DNA of 64,000 bases, from the NCBI RefSeq assembly GCF_030272615.1, contig NC_081410.1:289665957-289729956 (forward strand), written 5' to 3'. How positions within the stretch are numbered: position 1 is the stretch's first letter; every line of letters begins with the position of its first letter. The DNA is from Cryptomeria japonica. Lineage: Eukaryota; Streptophyta; Pinopsida; Cupressales; Cupressaceae. Positions 23,171-34,627 of this stretch are shown here, piece by piece. The translations under genes were made by a program, and so were the position numbers. Below the pieces are notes generated by a model. It made no database searches, had not been told where the DNA came from, and saw only the letters and a program-made list of their open reading frames with translations.

Positions 23171-25041
23171 TTAGGATATATCACACGTGCATTTAATGCA
23201 TAGTGTCAGTCCAAGGGTTGCATCTTCTTGCTTCTTCCTCCAAACCTGTATGGTCTCATTCTTCTTCCCATTTTCAATCTTGGGAGTAGGTCTTACTTTC
23301 TTTTGCTGACTAGTCCTTTCTCTACCTGATTTTGCATCATGACCAGAAACATTTTTGTAGAATAAAATTGTGCTCATGCCAAACACATGATTGGGGGACC
23401 TTCTATCAAACTAGTTTGACTATCTTCTTTTGGTCATGTCATTTCATAATGAGCATAGCTGATATACCAGTTACCATATGAATACGCATTCATCCTTTTG
23501 CAATCATGACTTTTATGGTGAAAACTATTACACCTCCGACAGACAACAATATTATCTCCAGGGAGAGAAAACTGTCTATTCCTAGACTTCATTCTGTATT
23601 CATCTACTGAGTGGCCATATTCCTTGCATGAAAAACAATAACTGGAGAAAGGAGGCTTGTGACCTACAAATTTATTTTTCCAAGTATGAGGAGATCTTAT
23701 CTATTTAGTATCTCCATCTCTGCTTCTCTAGGGATGGATCTTGGATTATCTATGATCTGCAGCTCTTCCATTTGATCTCTTATTTTACCACACTTGCTTT
23801 GTCTTGTGGGTGGTAGGATTTCCTTGTACTCTACTAGTAGGAGGTCTTCTTTTCTATCTTCTCATGTTCTTGCTTTCGGTGAAGCTCCCTTCTCCCATCT
23901 TACATTTTCCTTTGGAATCTATATTGGTCCTCCTTCTTGTAGGACCACTCTTCATCCTTAGCTTCATGTATTCACTGGTTGTGGCTAGATCAACCTTCTT
24001 CTAGGGAGTATTCTGGATAGTAAAGGTTTGAACCTTGTTATCTCCATTTGAGGAGACAAATGAAATGTCATTGTGGGGGACATTCTTGCTAACGGAGCAT
24101 TCACCGACACCACTTTGTAATCCTCTGGTATCCTTGGCATGCTTTTGCTTCTACAAAATTTTTCCCAAGGCATCACTACTACCATCAAATCAAATTCTCA
24201 CCTTGAGCTCATTCTGACATTTCTCAAGGTCATTTCAGAGAATATCCATTTCTCCTTCTAGCTGATGATACTTTTTTATCCTTTTCCTTTAGCTCAGATG
24301 CTAGATCTTTACACCAGCACTCTTTGGTGTCTTCTTGTTGAGTCTTTAACTTTGAGCTACATTTCTCAAATTCTTCAAGGTATTTGATCAATTGGTTTTG
24401 TTCCACAACTGCAACATTCTTGAATAGCTTGTATTCATTCTCACTCTACTAAGTTCTTTGAGTGCACTCACAAGTTCTCCTTCAAGATCAACTTCTCCTT
24501 CTTCTTATTCTTCACCTTCACTATCACTGCCAAACACATCTCGCCAGTGGAAATGACTTACATGATCCTTTTTAGATGTGTGCCTTTCATATTTTGAATC
24601 TTGAGCCATGAAGAGGTGGGTTCCTTCCTTGTCATTGTTGCTGTTGCTAACATATCTTCCTTCATCATCTATAGATACATGATATGCATTTCTCATCTTG
24701 TCTTTACCAACCGGTTCTACAATGGTAGGCTCATTTTCATAGAGCTTCTTCAATCTATCCTATAGGGTTTTTGTCGATCTGTATCTATCCACCTGTGAGG
24801 AGACATCATATGATAACCCATAGAGTATAGCCTTTATTTCTATATCATTGCACCAATTTCTTCTTTTTACATCTGAATTGGTGGGAGGACTCACTTTACT
24901 AGGGCAACAATTAGCAACCAACATCCACACATCAAACCCTAAAGAGGATAGGTAGACTTCCATCCTACAACTCCAAACAAGAAAATTTGAACCATCAAAT
25001 ACATGAGTAGGGATTGACACAAAATAAACTATTATGTTCAA
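23171..25041 (-). pseudogene. Element C Gag with coiled coil and two zinc knuckles
   Basis: On the minus strand the ATG at 25,041 opens a copia-like Gag: VFDGSNFLVWSCRMEVYLSS, then DVWMLVANC. After a stop near 24,758 the frame continues DRLKKLYENEPTIVEP, an acidic stretch ending DVFGSDSEGEE, and a Lys/Glu/Leu-rich coiled-coil-like part (about 24,500-24,200) with several stops. Two knuckles follow: CFSCKEYGHSVDEY (about 23,635-23,594; last Cys is Tyr) and CRRCNSFHHKSHDC (about 23,544-23,501; complete). A Lys-rich tail ends near 23,171. Broken in many places. Gag alone could have served to package its own RNA with enzymes from a partner element. Confidence 0.75.
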
Positions 25042-25090
25042 ATACTAGAATCTACCCAAGCTAGAGAAATCTTATTAACAAGGAACCCAA

Positions 25091-25103
25091 GCTCTGATAC
25101 CAA
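25091..25103 (-). other. Primer-binding site of element C
   Basis: The plus strand reads GCTCTGATACCAA, the complement of TTGGTATCAGAGC (initiator tRNA-Met type), one base inside the right LTR at 25,105. It fixes the minus orientation. Confidence 0.93.
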
Positions 25104-25104
25104 T

Positions 25105-27606
25105 TGTTGAACACTAGATGTCACTAAGAGGGGGTGGGGGTGAATCAATGATTTATAAACTTTTCCCTTTTCTATCCTATATGTGTATACCAGTTAATAG
25201 ATATAACATAAAGAAGACATACTAGTTAGATGAGAGACTAACACATATTCAATCACACATAAAAGAGACATCACATAACACTAGATGTATGAGGAAAAAC
25301 CGAGATGGAAAAAACCTCGGTGAGAAGTGTTGTTGGAGACTACTGTTCCAATCCATTACCACAATGAAACATTTGGATACAATATTTAGGGCACCAACCC
25401 AAGGAGTACCACTCCTTCTTTAGGGCACCAACTCAAGGAGAACCAACCTCTACACTGAGCTCCAACTCACTGATCTTTAATAAACATATATCAGATGCAA
25501 AAGTAATATCTTTGTTAGAAAATAACTTTTTAACTCTCATGTATGTCTCTCCTTTGGTTCTCCTCTCTTTAATCCTCTACCGGTACTCTCCTCACCTTTT
25601 ATCTATAGTAACCTTATCTCCTATTCCAATCCACTCACTTCTACACCTTACTCTCCATTGCACCCTTGCCGATTCAACATCCTCTTCTTCTTTGTTGGTT
25701 CTACTTTCTGCCACACCACTACTATCCACCACTGGTCTTGATGACAGTCAGATGTCGACCATTATATTCCTACCAGTTTTTAGCTTGCCTTCTATGTAAT
25801 ATTCTTTGCCTCTTATCTACCAGTTCACCACCATCGGTTTACTCCTCTGTCAGACTCAAAGGCTGACTATCGATTGCCTCACCATTGTCAGTTGAACTCT
25901 TCAACCTGATTCTCTCTCACACTCAGTCTCTTCTCTAATTGTCTTTGATCATTTGACTAATTTTCTCTCACATGTAGTAGCAACACTCTCTCATTCAGCA
26001 GAATGAACAATATCTTTGGCTTGCATACTTATAGCCTAATTTTCCTGCCAAGATGTCAGTTTGAACATTGGCACACTAGGGTTTCTGCCATGCACTGAAT
26101 CTGCATCTAATATAATCTTTGATCATTATAACATATGAAATCCAATCTAATATCATGTCCTTGATCAATCTTAAATACTCAATCAATTAGCATCGCCCAT
26201 CTGTCTACCTTGTGAAACACGTCTTCTCTCATTAGCCATCTGTAGCATTTTTTTTGGCCTTTTGTCTAATCGATCACATGAGTGATGTAGTTTCATCTAT
26301 CTTCTTCAATCTACAAGATTATTCTTTATTGGATCTCTATTATTTCCTTCATCTTGAGCTACAGTCCTCTTCTTTTCTTCATTGAGCTTCACAGTCACCA
26401 TTAAATATTGGACTAGTTGCCAACGACATTGACCTGTGCATGCATGTCACTTTAGCTCCATGTGGCCCCTTTGTCAGCATCCACCTCTACTAAGTCTTTT
26501 ATGTTAGTCTAGACAAGATCAATGACCAACCACTCAACCAGGTTCATCTACTGATTCATAGACCCTACTGATTATACCCTAAATAGTTTGTCTTCAACCT
26601 TGTACTTTTCTTCTCTTCTAGTGGAACACCTAAACCAATCAACACACATGCCAACCTACCTCATGCACATCTTCTTCAGATGGGAGCCTTCTGTATCTAC
26701 AATTTGTTAGCATTACTAATAGACATACTTACTGGTAAACACCTTGATCAGACCATGTCATCAACCTTCAACTGCCTCCATCCTTCTGCATCTATGGTAG
26801 CACCTTTCTTCACCACTAGACTGGTTCTGCTATTAACTTGTTTGTCAAAGTGATAAACATATCTTTCAATTTCTATACCAGTAACTCATCATGTCTACCA
26901 AGTTGATCTGGTGCATATCTCTGATCTCATGCACCTAAGACAACTTAGAGTTTCACCGATTGATCAAGTGTGAGCCTTTAATCACCTGCCTTCTACTCTT
27001 TGTCTTATCTCTGAGAACTATGATGCATTCCTTGCATAATAGGAGATAAGCTCCACTAACTGATGGGATTGGATCCTTGTCATCTGCATCCTACATTACA
27101 CCAATGTGGCTTCCCTATTTGAGAAGCATATCTTCAAACATGCACATGTGATTTGTTTGGGCATATTCACTGTTAGTCATCTTTTCATATGGTGACTGCA
27201 TCTTTATCCATTGGGAGTCCTACTGTTTCACATCCACATAACATACTAGTGGCCTGCCCATACTTCACCTCCAATGTTAATGTAATTTTGGTATCATTCC
27301 CCCTCTTCATCACAATCAACCACCCAACATCTTTCTCTCTTGTTGGTGACAACCATGCACTGCCAACATCTCTCTTACCGGTTTGCAGTCCTTATGTCTT
27401 CAACACAGGTCAATACTAACTTGTGTATCGATGACTCCAATGGCCATTTTGCTAGATGAACCACTCTTCCTTATCGATTACCTACTTAGCTAGATGACAT
27501 CAATGACACCATTTATGGTATTCATCAATGACAACACTACTCATCAATCTCCCATACTGGTTGCTATCCTATACTAATTGACATCAATGACAACATAATG
27601 CCAACA
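25105..27606 (-). repeat. 5' LTR of element C (right copy)
   Basis: 2,502 bp; TGTTGAACACTAGATGTCAC to AATGCCAACA. Clearly diverged from the left copy, so the insertion is not recent. Confidence 0.93.
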
Positions 27607-29520
27607 ACTTGTGCTAATCATATTGCTACTAGATTCACTAGTCTCATGGATGGTTCTTCCTAAATTTATGCAACATTTGTGCCTCCAATGGGAGAAGTGT
27701 CAGGAAAAATCTATGGTGTTCCTTGATCCAAGCTAGACTTTCTTTCCTAAATAATAGATGGATTCTTATGGGGGATTTAAATACTCCTCTTTCTAACTTG
27801 GAGAAAATGGGTAGTGCTCCGATCTCTAAGGAGAGTAAACATGATCTTTATGATATGATAAATGCTCTTGGTTTATTGGACCTGGATATTTTTTGTGCTA
27901 ACTTTACTTGGTCTAATAGAAGGAGTGGTTCAAACCTTATTCAAGTCAAACTTGATCAAGGTCTTATTTCACCAGATTGGCTCAAAAAAATTTCTTGTAC
28001 CTTGTCTTCTCTCTCTAGAATTGGATTAGACCATCTCCCGATTATCCTGAATATTGTGCCCCTTTATGGTAGAAGGTCTTTTCCCCTTAGATTTGAGAAT
28101 ATGTGGACCCTCAATCTGGAGCTTCGGGATAAGATTTTAGAATGGTGGGATGTTATTATGCAGGAGACTGCTATGTATAGAATTGCCAAGAAACTGTCCA
28201 ATGTTAAATCCAATATTGAAATGTGGAACAAATCTGTGTTCGGGAATATTTTTCTATAAAAGGAGAACTTGAAGAAGGAGTTGGATGATATTCAGTTTCT
28301 TATTCAGGGGTCAAGCTACAACCCTCGCATTATGGATAAAGAGATTAAACTATTGATTGACCTTCATTACATTATTTCCAAGGAAGGGGAGTATTGGAAA
28401 CAAAGATCCAGAGCTATACGGCTTAAAAGTGGGGACAAGAATACAAATTTTATTCATATGACCACTGTGAAACATAGAGATACCAATAGAATTAAGAATT
28501 TATAGGTTAACAATAGGTGGGTGGATAAGTAGGAGGATTTGTGTAAGGAGGCCATTGATTTTTTCTCATCCCTCCTCTCTTAGGATGGTCCTTTAGATCT
28601 TGTGGCCCAGGAGGATATTCTTCAAGAGATTTTGCCTAAGGTCACTCTGGAGGTCAACAAGGAGCTTAATAGAATTCCGAGTTCTGAAGAGTTTAAGAAA
28701 GCTACTTTTTCCTTTGAAGGAAACAAAGTGCTAGACCCCGATGGCTTTCCATTTATTTTTTTCCAAATGTACTAGCAGATTGTTGATAATGGTGTTTTTG
28801 AGGCTCTTAGAGAGTTCTTTGGCTCTCATTCTCTTTTGAAAGATTTGAACGCCACCTTTTTTGTTTTGAGCCCTAAAAAAACTGATGCTAGTAGCTTTTA
28901 GGATTTCAAACCCATTAGTTTATGTAATTCGATTTATAAGATTTTCTCTAAGATTTTGGTTTTTAGACTCAAACCTACCTATGTTGATTTCTAGACATCA
29001 AAATGGTTTCGTCCATGTCCGATAGATTTTGGATTCTATTATTGTGGTTCATGAAAATGTCCATTCTCTTTTTTGTAATAAGAATCCTAATTTCCTTCTC
29101 AAGCTTGATCTTCTAAAGGCCTATGATCAGGTTAATTGGTAGTTTCTCATAAGAGTCCTATAGTCTTTTGGTTTTTGTAGCCAGTTTCTTCAATTGGTTG
29201 AACAATGCATTTCGACGTTGAAGTTTTCTTTCCTCATTAATGGTGCCCCTTCTGGTTTTTTTTCTGCCTCAAGAGGTATTTGGAAAAGTTATCCCCTATC
29301 CCCCTTTCTCTTCATCTTAATGATTGAAGCTCTGATTAATTTGATTCAATGGGAAGTCAGACTAGGTAATTTAAAAGGCTTTAATCCTTCCTCTCAAGAT
29401 CACATATGTTCACATCAATAATTTTCTGATGATACTATCCTTATGGGAGAGAGTTTTTTTAGGGAAGCTAAAGTCTTGAAGGCCATTTTGTCCCTATATG
29501 AATGGGGATCTTGATAGAGG
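27607..29520 (+). pseudogene. LINE K ORF2: endonuclease C-terminus and reverse transcriptase
   Basis: It resumes after element C. Endonuclease motifs are MGDLNTPLSNLEK (the GDFN box) and LDHLPIIL (the SDH box). An intact stretch of about 178 codons ends at 28,257. The RT region has GDKNTNFIHM (about 28,430), DPDGFPFIFF (about 28,735), DFKPISLCNSIYKIFSKIL (about 28,905), LKLDLLKAYDQVNW (about 29,105), PLSPFLFILMIEAL (about 29,295; usual QGCPLSP degenerate) and the catalytic box FSDDTILMG (about 29,420). Stops are frequent, for example 28,257, 28,501, 28,532, 28,579, 28,772 and 29,141; the last replaces a conserved Trp. RT would copy the LINE RNA at the nick. Confidence 0.9.
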
Positions 29521-31147
29521 ATAAGCTTACCCAAAAGCTCTATCTTCTTCCTCAACACCCCTGCTCATAGACAAAATAAAATTGCTGACATTTTGGGGTG
29601 TAAACTTGGCACTCTATCAGATACTTATTTGGGCCTACCTCTATCCTTGGTTCTCCTCGAGAGACCTTTTGGCCAAGCATTATTGACAAATTTCACTAGT
29701 TGGCAAGGTGGAAAGGTGCCCTACTTAGCCAAGTTGGTAAACTCCTTATAAAATCCTCATTGCAGAATCTTCTGGTCTATGCCATGAGTTTATTTAAAGT
29801 CTCAAAAAAATTTGCGGAGTGCATGGAAAAGATTCAAAAGACCTTTTTTATGGTTTGGGTCTGAAACTAAAAACAAATTACATATTCTTTCATGGGAATA
29901 GGTGTGCTCCCCTAAAAAGCTTGGTGGCCTAGCCCTCAGACACATTCAAGATTTTAACATGGCTCTGCTATCCAAATAAATATGGAGATGTCTTAAATAG
30001 GATAATGAATGGATCTCTGTATTCCATCATAAATATCATATTCAGGGAATTCAAGATACCTTAGAGAATTATATGTTTCTCTTTGTGCCTTCTGATATGT
30101 GGAAGAATTTTTTCAATTTGAAGGATATTATTTCTCAAGGGATGAGATGGTATCTTGGAGATGGTATAAATATCTGCTTCTGGGATGACTGGTGGGTAGG
30201 GGAAGGTTCCTTATCCACCTTCTCTTGGGTGGATAGTCTCAAGGGTAGATGTGTTAGACTTGTTGGCATTTGGGTTGTTGATTATATTCGAAAGGGAGTG
30301 TGGATCGATCTTGTTAGTATCGATCCTTCCATTCGACCTATCTAGGAGTGGCTTTCACATATTCATATTCCCTCCTTTCATGTTTTTGATGAGATTCTTT
30401 GGAGTAAATCACCCTTAGGGGTCTTCTTTGTTGCTCATGCTTTTTAGATCATCACTATGTCCCTGTCTCCGACCCCCTTTTGGGCTAGTATCTGGAACAA
30501 TGTCTTGATCCCCAAAATTAATATTTTTTTCTATCTCTTTATGTAGGAGAAGGTTCTGACCATTGAGAATCTTTGTAAAAGAGGTATGGTTATCCACAAA
30601 AAATGTGTCCTATGTAAAGAGAGTGTGAAGAAAGCTAATCACATCCTCCTTCATTGCTCCTTTTCTACTAAAGTTTGGGATTTTTTCTTTTAGTTGTGGG
30701 AGTTAAGGTGGACTTGGCTGAGTAATATCAGAGATTGTTGGTTCCAGTGGGTTTGTCCCTTGGGGAATCCCTCTCTTAGGGTGCTCTAGAGTTGTATGAT
30801 GCCTCACATTTCTTGGAGTCTATGGAAGGAGAGAAATATTAGGATATTCAAGGATAGGGAGGCCTCACCTATTATTACAGTGCATAGAATACAAAACAGT
30901 TTAAGGAAAACTTCCTATCCCCTTGTCCCTATTGCAAATGAGACTACCAGATTGATGTGTTACAACAAGATTTTGATATCATCAAGAGATGGAACTTAAA
31001 TTGGGATTTCTCTGTCTCGACTGCCAAGACAAGACAACCTAGAAGTAATGTTATTTGGATCCCTCTGACTAGAGGATGGATTAAAATTAATATTGATGGA
31101 GCAGATAAGGGTAGCCCTAGGTAGGTTGGTTGTGGGGGGTTTGTTAG
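29521..31147 (+). pseudogene. LINE K ORF2: post-RT region, zinc-binding RVT domain, start of RNase H
   Basis: After the RT the frame keeps typical plant LINE sequence: LGLPLS (about 29,630), then WYLGDGINICFWDDWW (about 30,150; the usual GNGxxIxFWxDxW motif) and a zf-RVT-like part with KINIFFYLF, CKRGM and KCVLCKESVKKANHILLHC (about 30,600-30,660), followed by SWSLWKERNIRIFKD. RNase H begins GWIKINIDGADKGSP (about 31,069) and is cut at 31,147 by element D. Its remainder is 39,409-39,779. Stops are scattered throughout. Confidence 0.85.
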
Positions 31148-32374
31148 TGTTGGCATTTGACTAAACTGGTAAAGATTGTTGTTGTTATGCAACCAGTATA
31201 TGATTAGTTAGTGATTGTGATGAAGAGCTTGAGATTCATTTTTATGACTAAGTTTTGTGTTTTCATTGATGGTAATAATATTTTTTGTAGTCATTTAATT
31301 CTTGGATTCCAATCAGTAAGGGTTAACCGATACAAAATTCAGTTTTATAGAGAATCGGTAATTACAATCTCAACTGGTAACCTAAGATAGAGTTGCATTC
31401 CAACAACCCATTTAGGCAATTCATGAAGAGTTGGGTGATGTGGTTTCATAGAGATGATGGTGATAGGTATTTGGACCTATGTTCACAACCGCATTGGCAG
31501 ATTCAACTAGATGAGCAATATGTGATTTACAAAATAGACAAACTAATAGAACACTCAACTGGTAGTGATATAATCACTTAAATCGGTAACACGACACAAA
31601 TTTTAATTTGTTATGTTGGTGGCTAACATATGTAAAGCATACGATGTAAGTTTGTCTAGATTCATTGAACCTAGGAAGTTGTTCCAAGGTTGTATCCGAC
31701 TAAATGTAAATGTTTAAATACTATGATGAGGTATAAAGTCAGTATGTATGTGAAGAGAGATATCATGAGCGAATATTGTGAATATGACCGTGCGGTGATT
31801 AGGGAATTTCTATAATGAATTATTGTTGATGTTTTAAGGATTAGAAGTGGATGTTATCAGACACATAAGGTGTTACTTGAATATCTTATCATTGTTTCTT
31901 TCCTAACAGTTTGCAATAGAAAAATCCCCTAACTGGGTAGGTCTTAATAGGCCTTAATCTGTAAATCCCCTAACAGGGTAGCTCCAAATCAGAGTCTCAA
32001 ATCCTCTTGTGAGGTTTATCCTAATAGGTCATTTCTCCTAATAGGGCTTATCATTCAAATCCCTTAATCGAGTGACTCTTAACTGGGTCTTCTCCTAACC
32101 GGGAATAATTGTAATACCTTAACGGGTCAAGATTTTTATTCTGTAGATAGTGAATCTTGTGGGTAATAACTCCCACTGTGGTTTTTCCCTTTTAGGTTTT
32201 CCACGTATAATCTCTTGTGTTATGTGGAATTCTTTTTATTGGGCATTTGCTTATGTGGTGATATTTCTCATATGCTTGATGAGTTTAAAGTTGTTAAAGT
32301 TGGTCATCAAATTTATATTGTTTTTGCTTGCACTGATTCACTCCCCCCACTCTCAATGCCTTATAAGTTCATCA
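31148..32374 (+). repeat. 5' LTR of element D
   Basis: TGTTGGCATTTGACTAAACT to ATAAGTTCATCA, with CCCTAACxGGGTA-like short repeats (about 31,925-32,110) and the GTGGTTTTTCCC and CACGTATAAT segments shared with other LTRs here. Confidence 0.93.
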
Positions 32375-32375
32375 A

Positions 32376-32391
32376 TTGGTATAAAAGCCAA
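32376..32391 (+). other. Degenerate primer-binding site of element D
   Basis: TTGGTATAAAAGCC follows the LTR by one base; compare TTGGTATCAGAGCC in element E. Confidence 0.65.
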
Positions 32392-32436
32392 CCTTATTTG
32401 AGGCATAACCTCTTGAGAAGGATTCCTAAGGCAAAC

Positions 32437-33600
32437 ATGGGGGGCATGAGTTATAGAGCTATGGCTCTTAAATTTTTTGAAACTGAGGATGCCCTAGAAA
32501 CTTTGAGAGGGAAGTATAAAACTTTGCTTACTAAAAGGAAAGAGCTTACTGAACAACTATTGGAAGTTAATGAAAGCAACTCTTTTGATGGAGAAAACAT
32601 AGATGTATTGGTTGCGGAAGTGGAGAAAATAAATGGTGAGAAAACTAACCTGAGGAGAGATCTTGAAGCCCTTAAATCTGGATGAGTCAAGAAATTGAAA
32701 TTAGGAGGGAAGTTGAAGACAAGATCAAAGAGAAAGATCATGTGATCTTAAAGACAAATCAAGAAAATGGCACTCTATATGCACACTGGCATGAGGAGAA
32801 AGAATAAAAAGAAGAAATCAAATTAGATCTTGATATGGCAATGTCTTTTAGAGAGACTCTTATGAAGCAGAATGAAGATCTTACTAAAGAGCTTGTAGAA
32901 GCTAATGAGAAGCTTACAAAATTCAACAAGAGTTCTACCATGCTAGATGAATACATGCAATCTCAAAGGATGAATGGTGATACATTTGGGTTAAGATACA
33001 ATACATTTGATAAAGGATAACCTTTTGGTACTAAGTTCAACATGCATGAAGGTAAAAATGCTCCTAAGACTTAGAAAACCAATGGTAATAAATCCTTTAA
33101 ACCCATTTGTTTCAATTGCCATAAGCCAGGACATACTGCTAATGTTTGTAGAAGCAAATGTGATGTTAATACTAGTTATAGACCTAATAATAATCAGAGA
33201 TATATGCCTACAAGTTTTGAAGGTTATTGTTACACATGCAACATGTATGGGCATAGATCTATTGAATGTAGGTATGGAGCTAACAATCCTACACCTCACA
33301 TGAATCAAAGGTCTATTGGTGATTGGAGAAGGAATTTCAATGACCAAAGAAGTCCAAATTGGCAAAGACTTTATGCTAACCAGTCTAGTCCCTATGAGAT
33401 GGAGAAAAGAATGAATGTGGTATGAATAATCTCTAATAAGTTTGGTCAGGTGGCTATGAACTGTAGAAGAAGGACTGGTAGATGCAATGTTGGACCTTGG
33501 AGAGCTTCTAGTATGGCTTGCTATCATTGTCATAAACTGGGACATAAAGTGAACAAACTGGTGAATCAATTAGGTGACCAAAAAGGAAAAATAAATTTGA
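32437..33600 (+). pseudogene. Element D Gag: coiled coil plus four zinc knuckles
   Basis: From ATG 32,437 (MGGMSYRAMALKFFETED) the frame is Lys/Glu/Leu-rich with heptad-like spacing (LRGKYKTLLTKRKELTEQ) to a stop at 32,683. It continues, after frame changes, as FRETLMKQNEDLTKELVEAN and MLDEYMQSQRMNGDTFGL. Four CX2CX4HX4C-type units follow: CFNCHKPGHTANVC (33,111), CYTCNMYGHRSIEC (33,230), a weaker SNKFGQVAMNC unit (about 33,432) and CYHCHKLGHKVNKL (33,511, last Cys lost). There is no recognisable UBN2-type core at the N-terminus. Order and number of knuckles match element F. Probable nucleic-acid-binding Gag-like protein. Confidence 0.75.
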
Positions 33601-33705
33601 TGTGGACGAGACTAGAGAAGAAATGAATAGAATCTAGAAAAAGAAGGATGATGTGGTAACTGAAGTAAAATTATCTGAAGATCCTATTTCTTCTCCTAGT
33701 GTGGA

Positions 33706-34160
33706 TGTTGGTGTACATAAATATTCATTTTGGATATTATTACACTTACTTAAGTTAACTTAGGATAATGCATCTCTTCATAGTTTGGATTTGAGACACT
33801 TAGGGAAGTGTGCACATAGGGATAGAGCTTGTAGGAGAAATTCCACCTTTTGTGGTCTTATTTTGCTGTTACACTCCACATTCAGTGGGTCATCCACCTC
33901 TTGTGGAATATTATATTATTTCTCCTACCTACCCTTAGTATTTCTTACCTACCCTTGTTTCTCATTGAGCCACATGTCATATTTGTGTGCTCATACATCC
34001 ATATGGTCTTGCCTATATAAGCAAGCCTATATTCATTGTATTAGAGAATCTAGTTGATCATTTTGCATATTGATGAGAATACAGTTTTGTTCTTGTCATT
34101 CTATTTTGTTCTCTCTTATTTGTGCTTTCCATTGCCTCTTGATCTTGGCAAAATCTCACA
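33706..34160 (+). mobile_element. Solo LTR (S1) inside element D
   Basis: 455 bp beginning TGTTGGTGTACATAAATAT and ending AAAATCTCACA, with the target duplication GTGGA on both sides (33,701-33,705 and 34,161-34,165). A TATA box lies at 34,013-34,020 (CTATATAA). No partner LTR or interior is present, so it most likely arose by recombination between two LTRs. Its sequence is unlike the other LTRs in the window. Confidence 0.9.
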
Positions 34161-34165
34161 GTGGA

Positions 34166-34627
34166 GAACCTTTCACTAGAAAACTAAGTTCCTTATATAG
34201 CCTAGGGGGAACTTAATGCTATATCTATTTCTGAACCCCCTAAAGGACCATGAGGTATGTGAAATTTGCATACTCTGATGTTTTATGATGGTAAGAAGTG
34301 ATTATTTGATCAAATTGGTAGGTTTGATGTGTTATGTGAACCGGTATAGTGTTATAAGACATTTTAGGGTTTTACCAGTAAAGACATTTAATGTGATACA
34401 TAATGGGCAAATAAAAGAACTTTTTGAATTTTATTTGTCACATTGCATTTGTATGAGCACTTGGAGAGAAAATAGAAAACAACAAAACTTGTGTTTGAAA
34501 CATCTAACATGTTTGATTGGAAATCAGTTTAAATAGCTTCGTTGGTGTCTAAAGCCCTAGTGCAGAAGTGGGTAAAGGTATTTTTTAGAGATCTTACTAT
34601 CTATTTATGAAGAGTGATTTGTTGAAA
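34166..34627 (+). other. Intergenic part of element D
   Basis: About 460 bases between the solo LTR and the second gene. Open frames are short and match nothing. It includes a TTATATAGCC stretch near 34,191, which could be a promoter element; no firm feature. Confidence 0.4.

Larger units (their letters stand above)
19204..27606 (-). mobile_element. Non-autonomous gag-only LTR retrotransposon C
   Basis: Left LTR 19,204-21,747 and right LTR 25,105-27,606, both starting TGTTGAACACTA and ending TGCCAACA on the plus strand. The target duplication ACTTG is perfect (19,199-19,203 and 27,607-27,611). Transcription is on the minus strand: the PBS complement GCTCTGATACCAA lies at 25,091-25,103 and the PPT next to the left LTR. 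The 3.36-kb interior encodes only a broken Gag; no protease, integrase, RT or RNase H motif was found. LTRs of 2.5 kb are long compared with the interior. It fits the TR-GAG class. PPT and LTR start match A, D, E and F. Confidence 0.93.
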
